64,000 bases of DNA, from assembly GCA_013339765.2 (NCBI GenBank), contig CM023450.1:187816688-187880687 (forward strand), written 5' to 3'. Both the position numbers and the translations under genes were made by a program. Position 1 is the stretch's first letter; every line of letters starts with the position of its first letter. The notes under the pieces were generated by a model, which saw only the letters and a list, made by a program, of their open reading frames with translations, ran no database searches and was not told the DNA's origin. Origin of the DNA: Haemaphysalis longicornis. Lineage: Eukaryota > Arthropoda > Arachnida > Ixodida > Ixodidae. Positions 1 through 10,424 of the stretch are shown one piece after another.

Positions 1-1946
1 GCGGAAAAAAACCACGCAAAATTAAAAAAGGAACAAGAATCCACCTGACGCGGAAACCGCGACGATGTAAAAAATATTCAAAAATATCCCAGAGAGAAAA
101 CCCTAATGAAGTGCACAAACAATGTAGGGGAAACTGACCTATAGAGAGAAACGAGCCGGAAGTGCATTATGCCCAAAAGTGTCAAATTTATTTCAACCTT
201 GTATAAACGCTATTTTCCTTCAAGTATAACCAAAAATCTATAATAAGAGAGCACAGCTCACTACATTCGAACTTGGCGTCACATGCTTGGTATCCAGCAG
301 CGAAACAGCAGTACTACGGGACCTTTCTTTTTTATTACCTGTTTTTTCGCACACAAGTCACACCACAAATTGATTAAAAACCGTCGGCCGAACTTCGGAT
401 GGCGAAAAATCAAAATAAACATCAAACGCACACAGTTCTTCTAGGCGCGGTAACCATTTCAAATCAGGCGATTGCAACTTATGCCCTCCAACGAGCAAAC
501 TAACACTTTTTGCAAACTGTTTGCTCAGTGAGGGCGTGAGGGTCAGAGTGGCACACCGACGTGCTCGATCCGCAAATTGCATGCAAGGCTCAAACCATGA
601 TGAGGTCATACGGCACACTGTTGTCGCTAATTAGGTAAAGAAATCGTATACCAATTTGGTGAAACGGGAGGTCTCTTTTTACGTTTCTTTGTAACACATC
701 CCACAAAAACGATGGCATTCAGAAACTTAACGAAGCTATACTGCAATACCAGAAGGTTCATCTTGTTTAAATACAGTATCATAAACACTTAGATACAAGT
801 TTGTGTCCCTTGGTGCTTCTCAGTAGGAAACGCCTCTGGGCTCCACGTCGAGGTGTTCGCTTTCGTCAAGTTTTAGCGGGAGAGTGTAGAACTTGTTGTG
901 CCCTGCTGAGCAAGCCACGTTGTTCCGGAAGTCTAGCATCTTTTGCCTAAAGTGCGAACGTTTCCTCCCTCCTATGTTTTGCCACAAAGCACGGAAATGA
1001 ACAGAAACACATACAAATCTTATTGCAGCAGCCTCGTCTTATTTGCGTTTTCACTAAAAATTGTATAGACACAAACAAAACTGCATTGGGGTGAAGGCTC
1101 CTAATAAGGGTTTCAACTTTGCATGTGACCCTCCACCTATAAGCATGTGACCCCCCCCCTATAGTGTTTAGCAAACCTCCATCCACCCCCTGAAAATAGT
1201 TTGTAACTTCTTACCTCCGGCTCCCTCGTCCTCTGTAATGTAAGAATAGACGGATGCACAGTTTAGGAGTAATTACATATTTGAACAGGCCCGCGTAAAT
1301 TTACAATAACGGCGGTGACATATTCGGGGAGAAATGCACAGCAAATATAGACGGGCAGGCAAAATGCGTCTCACAACTCGCAGTTAACTTCTAACGAAAG
1401 ACAATAGTCATTACAACTCTGCTCTGCATGTGCTGTGGAAAGAACTAAATTCTTTGCTTGACCGCAATCCGAAGACACTGGTAACTTAATGAAATTCTTC
1501 AGCAGCCTCATTCATCTATGGGAGATTTTCACAGAAGCCCTTCAGTATCGTTTATTGACGCAGTTACGCTACCGAGTCCACTAAAATATGTTTGCGCCCT
1601 ACGTATGTACGGCTGTATTTTAAGTACAGAACTTTTAGGCGAATAAATACTTTCATTTTGTGGCTTTCGGGTGTGGAAATATTTACTGACATCCGCTTTT
1701 TTTGCTGTATAGTTTTTTTGAGTAATCCTAACATCGGGAAACAAAATGATATACGTTACATAAAATTTCAACAAAGCGCTATTTGTGCATTTGGTCGGAA
1801 TAAAAAAATCTCCGCCCCAAAATGAAAATTAAAGCGACCGCCTTTAGACCAGTAGACGATGGCATGCAGCTAAAAATCTTTGGCCAATCGAAAAAGTGTT
1901 CTTTAGCAACACCAGTAAGGAAGGAATTGCGCTTGTTAGTTTTGCA
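1..1946. other. unannotated stretch
   Basis: AT-rich sequence with only short open frames that lack coding-like composition or recognisable motifs. No repeat family or RNA gene was recognised. It is probably intronic or intergenic. Confidence 0.5.
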
Positions 1947-2102
1947 TGTTCGTAAACTGCGCTTCAGGTTACTAAGGACGCACTTGTTTTAAAAAAAATA
2001 CAAACGAATGACGTGGACGTCGCACTCGTGTTATCCCCGTCGTTCGTTTGTATTTGTTTAAAAAATGGTGTCCTTAGTAACCTCATTCGCAGTTTACGAA
2101 CA
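1947..2102. repeat. 156-bp foldback (long inverted repeat)
   Basis: The two arms, about 1947-2010 and 2040-2102, are near-perfect reverse complements. The left end begins TGTTCGTAAACTGCG and the right end closes CGCAGTTTACGAACA. They share an internal block reading GGTTACTAAGGAC on the left. About 30 bases including a GACGTGGACGTC core separate them. Such a structure fits a small foldback MITE. No convincing target-site duplication is visible, so the class is unresolved. Confidence 0.7.
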
Positions 2103-2881
2103 ATATTTCGCGAGTTTATATATTAGTCTAGAAGTTCAGTTAGCAAGCCTGGTAGTTTGTTTATTATAATTATTTCCTTGAGGTCTGGAATGGAACAGCT
2201 TTCTGCATATCTGTTGCTCACCGTCGCAGCTATGAGTACTACTGCCTCTTTTTGAAATAGCACATATTGCTTTAAGAAACTGCTCGAGTTCAAACTTGTA
2301 TCTTGCAGAAAAAGGATACTGGCGTAATATTAATGAACAATTGTATATAGGTCGTCCTGACTTTCCATCAGGACACCACAGATAGCTATCTCAGCACATT
2401 GCCAGCGGTAGAAGGAAAGTTGGGTGTGTTCTTGCTACCTTCATTGAACATACCCACTCGGGAGAAGGCCGGGAATGGGGAGCGTTGTGGGACTATGTGC
2501 TCGCAATAAAAATTCACAAGTCTATGAGTTGTAAACGGAGAACACGCAGAAACGTGCGTTTCGCATGACAGCTGAAATTGATGACACGTCAAGAAAGCAG
2601 GCGCACACTTGCCACGCGGCACCCGCATTGCAAGGACATTTTAGGTTGTACGAGTCTGCTTACTGCCGTAATTCGCACCGTAAGTCGAAGAAACAAAGCG
2701 AACAAAGACGTGGAAGCATCGTGTAGCAACAAATTAGCAGGTTGAAACAATTCGCGCTTACAGACAGACACGAAAGCTGAGAAATTGCTCAGGGTATGAT
2801 GCGAAGAAAAGTTTGACATCTACCTCAATGTAGCCGTACAACTCCAAAAAAGCTATACAGCTTTTTTGGAAACTTCGCAGT
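2103..2881. other. unannotated stretch
   Basis: Mixed-composition sequence between the foldback and the MITE. No coding, RNA or repeat signature was recognised. Confidence 0.45.
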
Positions 2882-2885
2882 TTAA

Positions 2886-3391
2886 AGGAGCCATGAAGAG
2901 AAAATACAACTTCGTTTAATTTGAAAAAACTAGGATTCAGTATCTCACTCAGCTGCATTACAGCCCCAAAATATGTTTTTAACGAAAAAAAAAGCAAGAT
3001 GTATTTCAAAATTTTCAAATTTTGCGCCACAGTGACGTGTTATGAGCAACAATGACGTCATACGGGCCAACAATAAAACATAATTTTCAGTGCGTTAACG
3101 GCACGTTAGCATTCAAGTGATGCGGTCAAATGGAACTAGAGGCCCCATTACAGACGTCCAGTCATGTGTCGTCGCGACAGGTCAGTTAGGCGGTGGCCAA
3201 TCGCACAAACAAGGTTCCGTGACGTCATAGAAAAGTTGCGGGAAATTGGCTAGGGGGTCGCGACTGCTTCACACGTTTTCTTTAATATCTCCGTTATTTG
3301 TTCGAAGATTGCGATGATATTGGTATCATTGTTATGGGGACTAAGCAGTCTTTCTAATAAACCCAACTTGTATTTTGTCTTCATGGCTCCT
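2886..3391. mobile_element. TTAA-flanked MITE (piggyBac-type target), copy 1
   Basis: A 506-bp element with terminal inverted repeats starting AGGAGCCATGAAGA at both ends. The repeats match over about 25 bases with one difference. It is flanked by TTAA at 2882-2885 and 3392-3395, the target used by piggyBac-superfamily transposons. It carries no transposase frame, so it is non-autonomous. A diverged copy lies at 22985-23437, sharing inner blocks such as GTTAACGGCA. Assignment to piggyBac rests only on the TTAA sites. Confidence 0.65.
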
Positions 3392-3402
3392 TTAAGAAAA
3401 AT

Positions 3403-3476
3403 TCGGCCTGGTGCAGGATTTGAACCCCGTACCACCGCTTAACCGGAGTTGTCAGTCTAGCAACTGAGCTATAGCT
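3403..3476 (-). repeat. tRNA-like SINE head
   Basis: Read on the minus strand it has an A-box-like TAGCTCAGTTGCTAG and a B-box GGTTCAAATCC at tRNA spacing. It follows directly on the right end of the TTAA MITE. No clean acceptor stem or CCA context is seen, so I call a tRNA-derived repeat, not a functional tRNA gene. Confidence 0.5.
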
Positions 3477-3480
3477 AGTC

Positions 3481-4859
3481 GTTCTTTGCAGGGAAAACGG
3501 CATTCACGTTGTACTTGGCTGCAACTTTTTTAAGTTTGTGTGACAGTCCGTGCACGTAAGGGATTACTGAAATTTTATTTTCTGGGCTTCTTTCCTTCGC
3601 CTTGCACTCCGACTTTATTCTTTTCAATAGCCTTTCGCAAGCTGTCAGCAATACCGATGTCGGGTACCCAGCCTATTTGAGGCGGGAATCTTGCTCACGG
3701 TATGCTTCACAATTTTGTGCTTGCAAGTCTTGGCGAAAGCGGATTTGAAACATCCCATGGCGATCCCGTTTTTTACTATCCTTGATTGCCCAGACCGCGT
3801 CTAACCCAGAACCGTCTAACCGTCTACCAGGGAAATTGTCGAAGCATGGCACATGGCTGCAATCAAGGGAGCATGCGTAAGCCACCCTTCAGTTGCCTTG
3901 TCAGAAAAAGAAATCCAGTTGCTGACCAATACGAGATAGTTAATATAATTGTACGGTTATCAGGTTTTGCATTCTGTTGGAACGCGTACTCATCCGCTCT
4001 TGGGGGCCGGGTTTTGTTTTTTCAAAAGGGTTTGTTAGTGAGGGGGTACCAAATATTTGTTTGCTTTTAATTAGAAATAAATTTCAGTTGTTAGTCTGCG
4101 CTGGTCTTCGTGTCGCTTTTTGTATGTCTCCGTCTAAAGTTGCGCAAAAGTTACAGCCATGAAAGCATAGACTGTGTTCATTGGCGTAGCACGCATGCGG
4201 GCAGCCCTGCGTGTGCGCCGCCATGTATGTGCCGTAGCGTTTGTGTTACATTGCGCTACTCGTCGTGATAGCGGTACTTTCCCGCGCTAACGTCCGATGG
4301 AGCACAGCGCATGCGGAGAGCTATTTGGTGCCCCAACTATGCCCCACCGAACGGAAAGTGATATCCAGACGCCAAGTACCGTTCTGTGCAGCATCCAATG
4401 CTCTACATATCGCCAGACATGGTTAAACTTGTTACGGTACCAGGTAGAGCGTTAATAACTTGGAAGCCTCACAAAACACCTTTTCCCTTCCAAGAGCAGC
4501 GCTAGTAGCGGCGAATGTGGAAATCACAATTTGTGGCTCTTTCGGCCACAATTGCTGATGACAGTTTTGTCCAATATTTCTAATCGCTGGGATCGCCCGT
4601 AATGATAGCTAAGGGGCTTGCTGCGCACGACCATCGCGGTTCACTTTTTACGGCGAAGCAGTGTATGCCTCATCCCCCCAGTATTCATTCCGGTGAAGTC
4701 GATTTACTCGGCGCCGCTCCAGGGCTCCGCCTCGCCACCGCAGACCCCAGTTTTACGACGGTTACCACAACGGTTATTCCCCTCGCCACCACCGATGCTT
4801 CCTTCACAAGGTGCGCATTCGGCTGACAGAGGCCGTAGCTCCGCTATCAGATGATTGCG
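3481..4859. other. unannotated stretch
   Basis: No family was recognised. Short overlapping open frames around 4600-4850 are proline-rich and look fortuitous. Confidence 0.4.
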
Positions 4860-5830
4860 GATGATCAAGAGAAGTGCGAATGGGCGTAAAAACGACCGAA
4901 AGCCACAGCCAACGCCGCCGCCGAGAATGCAGCTGCGGCCGTTGCCGCCTCAAATTCCACCTCGCCCGCTAGCTGCGGGTCCCTGCCGGTTGAAAGCAAC
5001 TTTCCCCGTTTGAACGCCGGCGTGAGAACATCATTATTGTTTAGCTTGACAGCCATTACGAGCGAAATTGTTGCGTCGGTGGCCCTCGTTGACCAGATGG
5101 CCATAGTTCTTCTGGTTGAAGAATAATAGATCTTCGTCGGGCCGCCTGTAAAGTCTTGCTCTCTCCCTCCGGCGGTGCATTTCCCCGCTAATTATACGAT
5201 CATCCCCGGTTATCGGTTTAGGCGTGCAAGGGTTGGGGGTGCAGGGAAGGAGCATGCACGCACAGCTGGGCTTAATGCCGCTACCGATGACATACCCGAA
5301 GTTGTGGTGGGAGATTTAAACGTGGGAGTCTCATGGCTCTGTGCGCCCTGTCAGCTGTCCTCCGCAATCGAGTGTTTCGGATCTGGGTTGTTTTGTTGCG
5401 CAGGCAATAAGATGCCTCGACTACGCAGTGAAAGAGACACCCACGTGCGTGTCAGATAGAATAAAGGACAAGGCCCTCGAGGGTGTTAACTCACTATGGG
5501 ACGGGCGCATGTCGTTCGCTTGGAGGAAGAAGCGCGGAAACTGAAGAAGCGTCAGCCTGAACAGGAGCGTGAATGGGAGCGTAAGCAGCGAAAAGCCGCT
5601 GCAGGCGCCGTTGCCACCTGAAGTTCCAGTTGGTCGAGTAGCTGCGAATCCCTCCCGGAAGAACAGTAACTGGCCTGCTTGGAACGCCGACGTAGGCCAA
5701 TATTGCTTGTTCAGCTTAAAGGGCTTTCAGAAGGACATATTTGAATGTGTATTTCACTTCTACTAAGCACCTGCTCATACACGGTTGCCGGTTTGTGCGT
5801 GCACGGTTTGGGAGTGGCGAAAGGTAGGAC
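4860..5830 (+). repeat. diverged tandem duplication with decayed coding
   Basis: Sequence at about 4860-5280 recurs at about 5520-5830 in the same order. The shared parts are a coding-like Glu/Arg/Ala-rich piece, then GCTAGCTGCG or GTAGCTGCG, then GAACGCCG, then a distal GGTTATCGGTTT or GGTTGCCGGTTT block. Both copies look like remnants of one repeat. A fragment near 5278-5330 translates with a VVVGDLNV motif resembling the GDFN motif of exonuclease-endonuclease-phosphatase domains. The parent element is not identified. Confidence 0.4.
5496..5621 (+). pseudogene. decayed repeat-borne ORF, MGR...EEEARK type
   Basis: A 41-codon frame starts at ATG 5496 and stops at 5619-5621. It begins MGRAHVVRLEEEARK and continues as a highly charged Glu/Arg/Lys helix. 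The same residues can be traced, more broken, in the upstream copy near 4870-4960. Reading past the stop gives Ser-rich coding-like sequence, so this is a truncated remnant of a repetitive gene. Function is unknown, and the link to any transposon class is inference. Confidence 0.3.
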
Positions 5831-7130
5831 GGACGGGCAAACACGCGCAGATGAAGGTTTCATGCTGATCTGTTCACTGTGTTGGCGTGAGGTTAAAACG
5901 TTGCCGTCAAGCAGCCCATTGCAACCGGTCTGCTGTCCTCAATGGCAGAGTGGAGGGTTGGCGTGTTTCCTAAACAGTACCAATCCTAAGACCAGAGAGG
6001 GAAAGAGGCAGCCCTATGTTTGTCCGCTAGGATAAAGCTCGGATATTTCTAAATTTCATTCAGGTAATTGGCTAGGAAGTATGCTCATTCGTAAATTACG
6101 AACGTGTTTTGTTTCGTGCACTCCGAGGACGGCGCGCAGCTTCGCAGGTCATCGTTTTCACCGAGTAGAAAAGGACTAATTTTTTTTAACTTTGTGCGCC
6201 GATGTCTCTCTTTGGGTGCGCTGTTGAAGAAGTTTGGCACGTTTCGAAATGCCAAGGATGCGCCGTGCAATGACTTAGCGCTTTAGTACTGGCCACCGAA
6301 TGCCAGCCAGACCCTTTTTCAAGTTCACTCCGGCGCGCCCATGGCATCCGTAAAAAGCGGTAATCGAGATAAAAGTGAGCCACCAAAATAAATGGCGGCG
6401 CCTCCAAGCGGATGCGGAGATAATTTTCGTGGAAAATGTCTACTGCTTCGTTATGAACTGAGCCGCGCACGTATGCTACGGAAAGCCATTTTAAGTTCTG
6501 TCACCTGTTCAAGGGCAACAGGAATATTCTTGCCCACAATTTTGAAGCGCGGAAGCCAACCTCAAATTGATTTGTTTAAAGGGCGCTTGCGATTCGCCAG
6601 CGCGTGGGCCGATTGTGGTGTATGAGCGGTGCGAGCACGGCACGGCTCGCGAGCCGGCCTCACATGCACTAGATACTACGCTACCATCGTATCTTCATGA
6701 GCGTACGCGTTAAGTGTTTCTTCGAAAGGAATAATTTTTGTAATCATTCACGTATTATAAGCTTGAATTTTTTTAATCATTCACGCAGTAAAGGGAAGTT
6801 GTGTCGAGACGCGCGGTCACAGGGGACTGCATCGTCGGTCTCTTGGGCGCTGTGTCGCTTTCGTTCACAGCCGCGGTTTCATTACCCGGTAATCCGAAGT
6901 TCTCGAGGGCAAGGAGAGCGTCACCACATAATGTGAGTGCAATTATTACTAGATCAGTTAACACCATGATTCGAGAATCGGGTTGAAACAGGGCAGAAGA
7001 CGCACGCCGGTGTCTTGTTTCTGTGAGGTTAGGGCTCAATGAGTATGTGCAGGGACATCGGCAGAGACATGGCGGCTTAAACTGGTGTCAAGCGAACAAA
7101 TGGCCCACTAAACTTGTCAGTGAATACCAT
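5831..7130. other. unannotated stretch
   Basis: No convincing exon, RNA or repeat was found. A minus-strand frame at 6773-7039 contains a hydrophobic N-terminal run, but it has no splice sites that fit the neighbouring anchor exon. Confidence 0.4.
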
Positions 7131-7470
7131 TTATACCCGCGGGTGGTCAGACGCCGCTTGCCGACGACGCCTCAAAGACTCCTTGCTCGCAGGCGGCGCT
7201 GAGAGAAGACGGCCGGTCCTCTCTCTATAACCACCACCAAGCTTAGAACCAAGCTCGCACTGACTAGTCGAGCGCAGCGCCCCTATTAGCCAGGTGCGCG
7301 GCGAGTCACGTGGTAAGGCGGCGACCGAGCTTTGCAAGGCGCATGCGCCGATCCGACTGCGGCGGCGATGCTCGGCGCGGTGAGTCACGTGTTACGTTTC
7401 CAAGGCTGCGGTGCAGGTGCGGTCAAATAAAGGTCAAATTTCCGGCGATGGCGACACTCGGTTCGACTAG
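7131..7470 (+). promoter_or_regulatory. CpG-rich promoter-like block, possible first exon
   Basis: GC- and CpG-rich compared with its flanks. It holds two GTCACGTG E-boxes (7305-7312 and 7384-7391, both in a GAGTCACGTG context) and the palindrome GGCGCATGCGCC (7339-7350), an NRF1-type site. At 7448 an ATG in good context (CCGGCGATGG) opens MATLGST and runs into AG|GTTAGT at 7470/7471, a usable splice donor. A first coding exon of only 23 bases is therefore possible. No downstream partner exon was identified. The block is also about 385 bp from the minus-strand anchor exon, so it could act in either direction. Confidence 0.3.
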
Positions 7471-7854
7471 GTTAGTGAAGCTTTGCGTTAAATATCAAGA
7501 TGAAGCCAAAACGCTGGTAAATCTCTAAAGTGATCATGCGTCTAGTCGCACGCGAACAGTTTTGCGAGGTTTGGTCCTGGTGTTATTCAGATAGCGGTGC
7601 AAACCACACACTACGCCTGTTTGCCAACACGGGGGTGCAGCGAAATGCGTTCCGTCGTTACTTACGTCCAACTGTTCAGTACGGTAGCACGGGCTGTTGG
7701 GAGTGCTGGCGCATAACACGCATAAAGACTGCCGCTGCAGTAATTTTTACGTCCTTTCGTTCCCCGAGTGACTATCTCTTCCACGACCCTGTCTGCGCCA
7801 AGGTGTAATGCAGCCGTTCGGTGTCATCTGAACGTCCAATGATTGTTGACTCAC

Positions 7855-7991
7855 CACTTGAGAAGAGCGATGTGGGGATTAAGTAAAGAAGCAGAAGCAG
7901 CAGGGTGATGCAGATGCAAGCGATGATCGCCTTGTACCGGTTATCCTCCTGGCTGTTTTGCGGTTGTTCACCGGGAGAAATAGTGCTCTCC
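7855..7991 (-). CDS. internal exon coding a membrane anchor (copy B)
   Basis: Minus-strand exon bounded by acceptor CGTTTCAG (AG at 7993-7992) and donor GTGAGT (GT at 7854-7853). It is 137 nt long: one base closes a split codon, 45 codons follow, and one G is left over. The peptide starts ESTISPGEQPQNSQEDNRYK and continues into a transmembrane run containing ITLLLLLLYLIPTSLFSS. The basic NRYK flank before the hydrophobic run predicts a cytoplasmic N-terminus (type II topology). It aligns without gaps to the exon at 59620-59750 with 12 of 25 identities. The family is not identified; neprilysin-like M13 peptidases, expanded in ticks and anchored this way, are one option. A phase-compatible 40-nt micro-exon at 7705-7666 (donor GTAAGT) is possible but weak. 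Confidence 0.55.
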
Positions 7992-8154
7992 CTGAAACGT
8001 GCGAGGTGCCCGACCGCCAGAGTTAGATTTTGTACTGTCACAGTGACGCAGCATGACAGGCTCTTGCAAGCCCGCATGGTTTGCTAGCGATAAACGAGTG
8101 TAGAAGTAGCAACTGCTAAATAAGTAACACTAAATAATCCTGTGAAATGCCGTA

Positions 8155-8460
8155 ACAGAGCGAACAGAACGGGACGGAGGAACGGAAACACGTAGAACAC
8201 AAACTGGCGCCGACTACGAACTGTTTATTTTTCCCGCGTACATGAAAATATACATCTAAAACAATGCAACAAACTGTCTAAGATAAAAATATACGGAAAG
8301 GCAAAAAAATGTCGGGCCATCTCCACTAACGTGAAACCAGGTGAGGGGCGAAACGTGCAGTGTATAAGTCTTTTCTTGGCGCTTTGGCGTCTTTGCAAAT
8401 AGAGATGAAACCGGTCGGGGTAGAGGTACACAGCTTCTCTGTAGAAGGCGGGTGTCTTGG
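8155..8460 (-). mobile_element. Penelope-like element 3' end, fragment 1
   Basis: On the minus strand the sequence runs AATAAACAGTTCGTAGTCGG then GCGCCAGTTTGTGTTCTACG. This resembles the segment repeated in the next fragment (AATAAATGTTGCCAGTTGCT then AGTAGCGCGTCGTCCTGTGT). The shared layout suggests a second 3' end of the same family. Coding is not recognisable here. Confidence 0.35.
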
Positions 8461-8592
8461 AAGCACGAATTTTTCTAACGCGAAGCGCTGGAAAACGAGT
8501 GTCCCAGTGTGTTCTCCTTGAACGCCTTACGTTCTAGAAGAAGGCGTAAACAATTGTCCTGGTGTTTTAGTAGCTTTCATATCGACAACAGG

Positions 8593-9046
8593 CGCGGAAA
8601 GACGTAGACTAAGAAAGAAATACACAGGACGACGCGCTACTAGCAACTGGCAACATTTATTAGGAAATAGAAATATATAGGGCGACCAACCGACATAATT
8701 CCCTGATTAAAGCTTATACATAACTCACTGAGTAAGACCTATACATAGATTATCAAATAAAAGTTTCCCCAGACATAAAAGTGCAACCCATGATATGCTA
8801 TTACCGCACGTGTCGTTCCAAGAACGCGAACTCTGCTTCTTGCAGACTGACTGAAGATTTACTCACGCACATTGACCCCTCCCGGCTGATATTCCAAGCT
8901 TCCATTATCTCCCTTTCTGTCTTGCCCCTGTGCCTAAACAACACGGTTGTTTTTTCTATCTCGTCGATGACATGAGACGACGACACGAGACGCCGAGAGC
9001 CCGAGCCCCTAAGGGGCTTCGCAACTAAAAAACACAAAAAAATCAA
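8593..9046 (-). mobile_element. Penelope-like element 3' fragment with endonuclease tail
   Basis: A minus-strand frame (9046-8801) contains TEREIMEAWNISREGSMCVS followed by KSSVSLQEAEFAFLERH. This matches the shape of the C-terminal end of the GIY-YIG endonuclease domain in arthropod Penelope-like retroelements, where R-E-x-x-E-A-x-x-I is followed by a conserved CVS. The catalytic GIY-YIG start lies upstream and is absent, so this is a 5'-truncated dead copy. The recognition is from memory of the family pattern and was not checked by search. Confidence 0.45.
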
Positions 9047-9181
9047 TAAGTTTTTTATTACGGAAAACCGTCTAAGAATTGCATCTCTTTATCAAACAGC
9101 GACAAAAATGGTGCGCATGTCATTCGCTTTGTCAATGTAATAAGCTTCTATTATCTATCACTATGTCTTATGTGAATCTTT

Positions 9182-9640
9182 TTTTTTTGCGACAGTTTGC
9201 CTTACGGCATAACAGTTATATATACAACATCACATTTGTGTCACGCAGAAACGTAAGCAGAGACCGGTACTGTGGGCCCCAGATCCACCGCTGTAGATCA
9301 GGGGGTCTCCCAGGATGGAGCCCTGTGCCTCGGAGGCGTTGCAGGTGAGAGGTTTGCAGGGCAGGGCAGGTCCATAGAAGGTGGCTCGTGTCGGCTTCGG
9401 ACGCAGGGACCGTACAAAAGGGACAGGTGTCCGCAAACGGTGCGTGATAGCGGGCAGGCCAAGCGTGGGTCACTGCTGGGGATAAGGCCACCCCAAATTT
9501 AAGCCTCCCCAGCAGCACCTCCTCCCAGCGAGCGAGCCCACTGGGGAGGTCAGTTCCACGCGGTGGAAGTAAAGCACGCGTGGCGCGGCGGAGGCTCTCC
9601 TTCTCCACCAGCAGTTCTTCTAGGGTAAACACTCGCTTAA
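9182..9640 (-). pseudogene. LINE ORF2 C-terminal fragment
   Basis: A 138-codon minus-strand frame (9632-9216) has the C-terminal zinc-knuckle of non-LTR retrotransposons: CPFC, ten residues, H at SHLLWTC, then C. It ends TFLRDTNVMLYI and is followed, in the minus direction, by a ten-base A run (plus-strand T run 9179-9188) that would be the poly(A) tail. It is 5'-truncated with reverse transcriptase and RNase H missing. The clade was not determined. Confidence 0.6.
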
Positions 9641-10130
9641 CGAACTTTGCTTTTTTAGTAGTGGCTTACTCCCGCATCTTTTACAATAATCACTGACCTT
9701 ACCACCGAAATTGCGACGAACTGCAAGTTCGTGTTCTCTTGTCCCCTCAATGCTTTGCAGATGTCACAGTTTATGGACATCAGTGGAGAGTGCCACAATT
9801 TCTGAGCGTACCAATGCTCAGCAAACGCCCTCGATCATATTACCAGGTCAGAAATGCTGCCTGGCCCGGTCATAACGACGCCGGATAGTACGGGAGGCTG
9901 TTCTAGATAGATTCAACCATGCTAGGTGAGGCTCCCTGGGACACAAAACAGCATTTCCTCAATAGACAAAGATTTCGACACCCTGGTTGACATCAGGTGC
10001 TCTGTAATAGCCGTTAGAAAGCGTTCGCTGAGGATGCACGCCCAACACGCAGGTTCCCTATTGTTGATCGTCGGGCCAACCGCCGCATGCCCTTCTGCAG
10101 CGTTCTGGGTCTTCTCGTAACGATATATCT
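9641..10130. other. unannotated stretch
   Basis: No coding or repeat family was recognised between the LINE tail and the microsatellite. Confidence 0.4.
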
Positions 10131-10167
10131 ACACACACACACATCACGCACCACGCACACGCACACA

Positions 10168-10228
<61 letters not shown>

Positions 10229-10412
10229 AATTTGAAGATGGTAGAGACACAAGAGAAGAAAACTTCGAAAAGTAAAAGCACATTGTGGCTATTTAGCAAA
10301 GAGAACTGCTTTCCTCAGGAAAGCAAGTTCTCTTCTGAAACGAGCCACAATCGGCTATTTTTCGAATCTTTTTTATATATTATATATATTATATATATTA
10401 TATATTATATAT
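10131..10412. repeat. (CA)n and (AT)n microsatellites
   Basis: A CA-rich run at about 10131-10168 leads into a pure (AT)n tract at 10170-10222. A second TA-rich tract is at 10374-10412. These flank the first tRNA-headed repeat and probably grew from its tail. Confidence 0.85.
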
Positions 10413-10424
10413 ATGAAGAAAGAA

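Noticed and set aside
6773..7039. Minus-strand frame with a signal-peptide-like start as the next exon after the 7855 anchor exon
   Set aside because: None of the visible acceptors gives the phase required by the upstream donor without an early stop.
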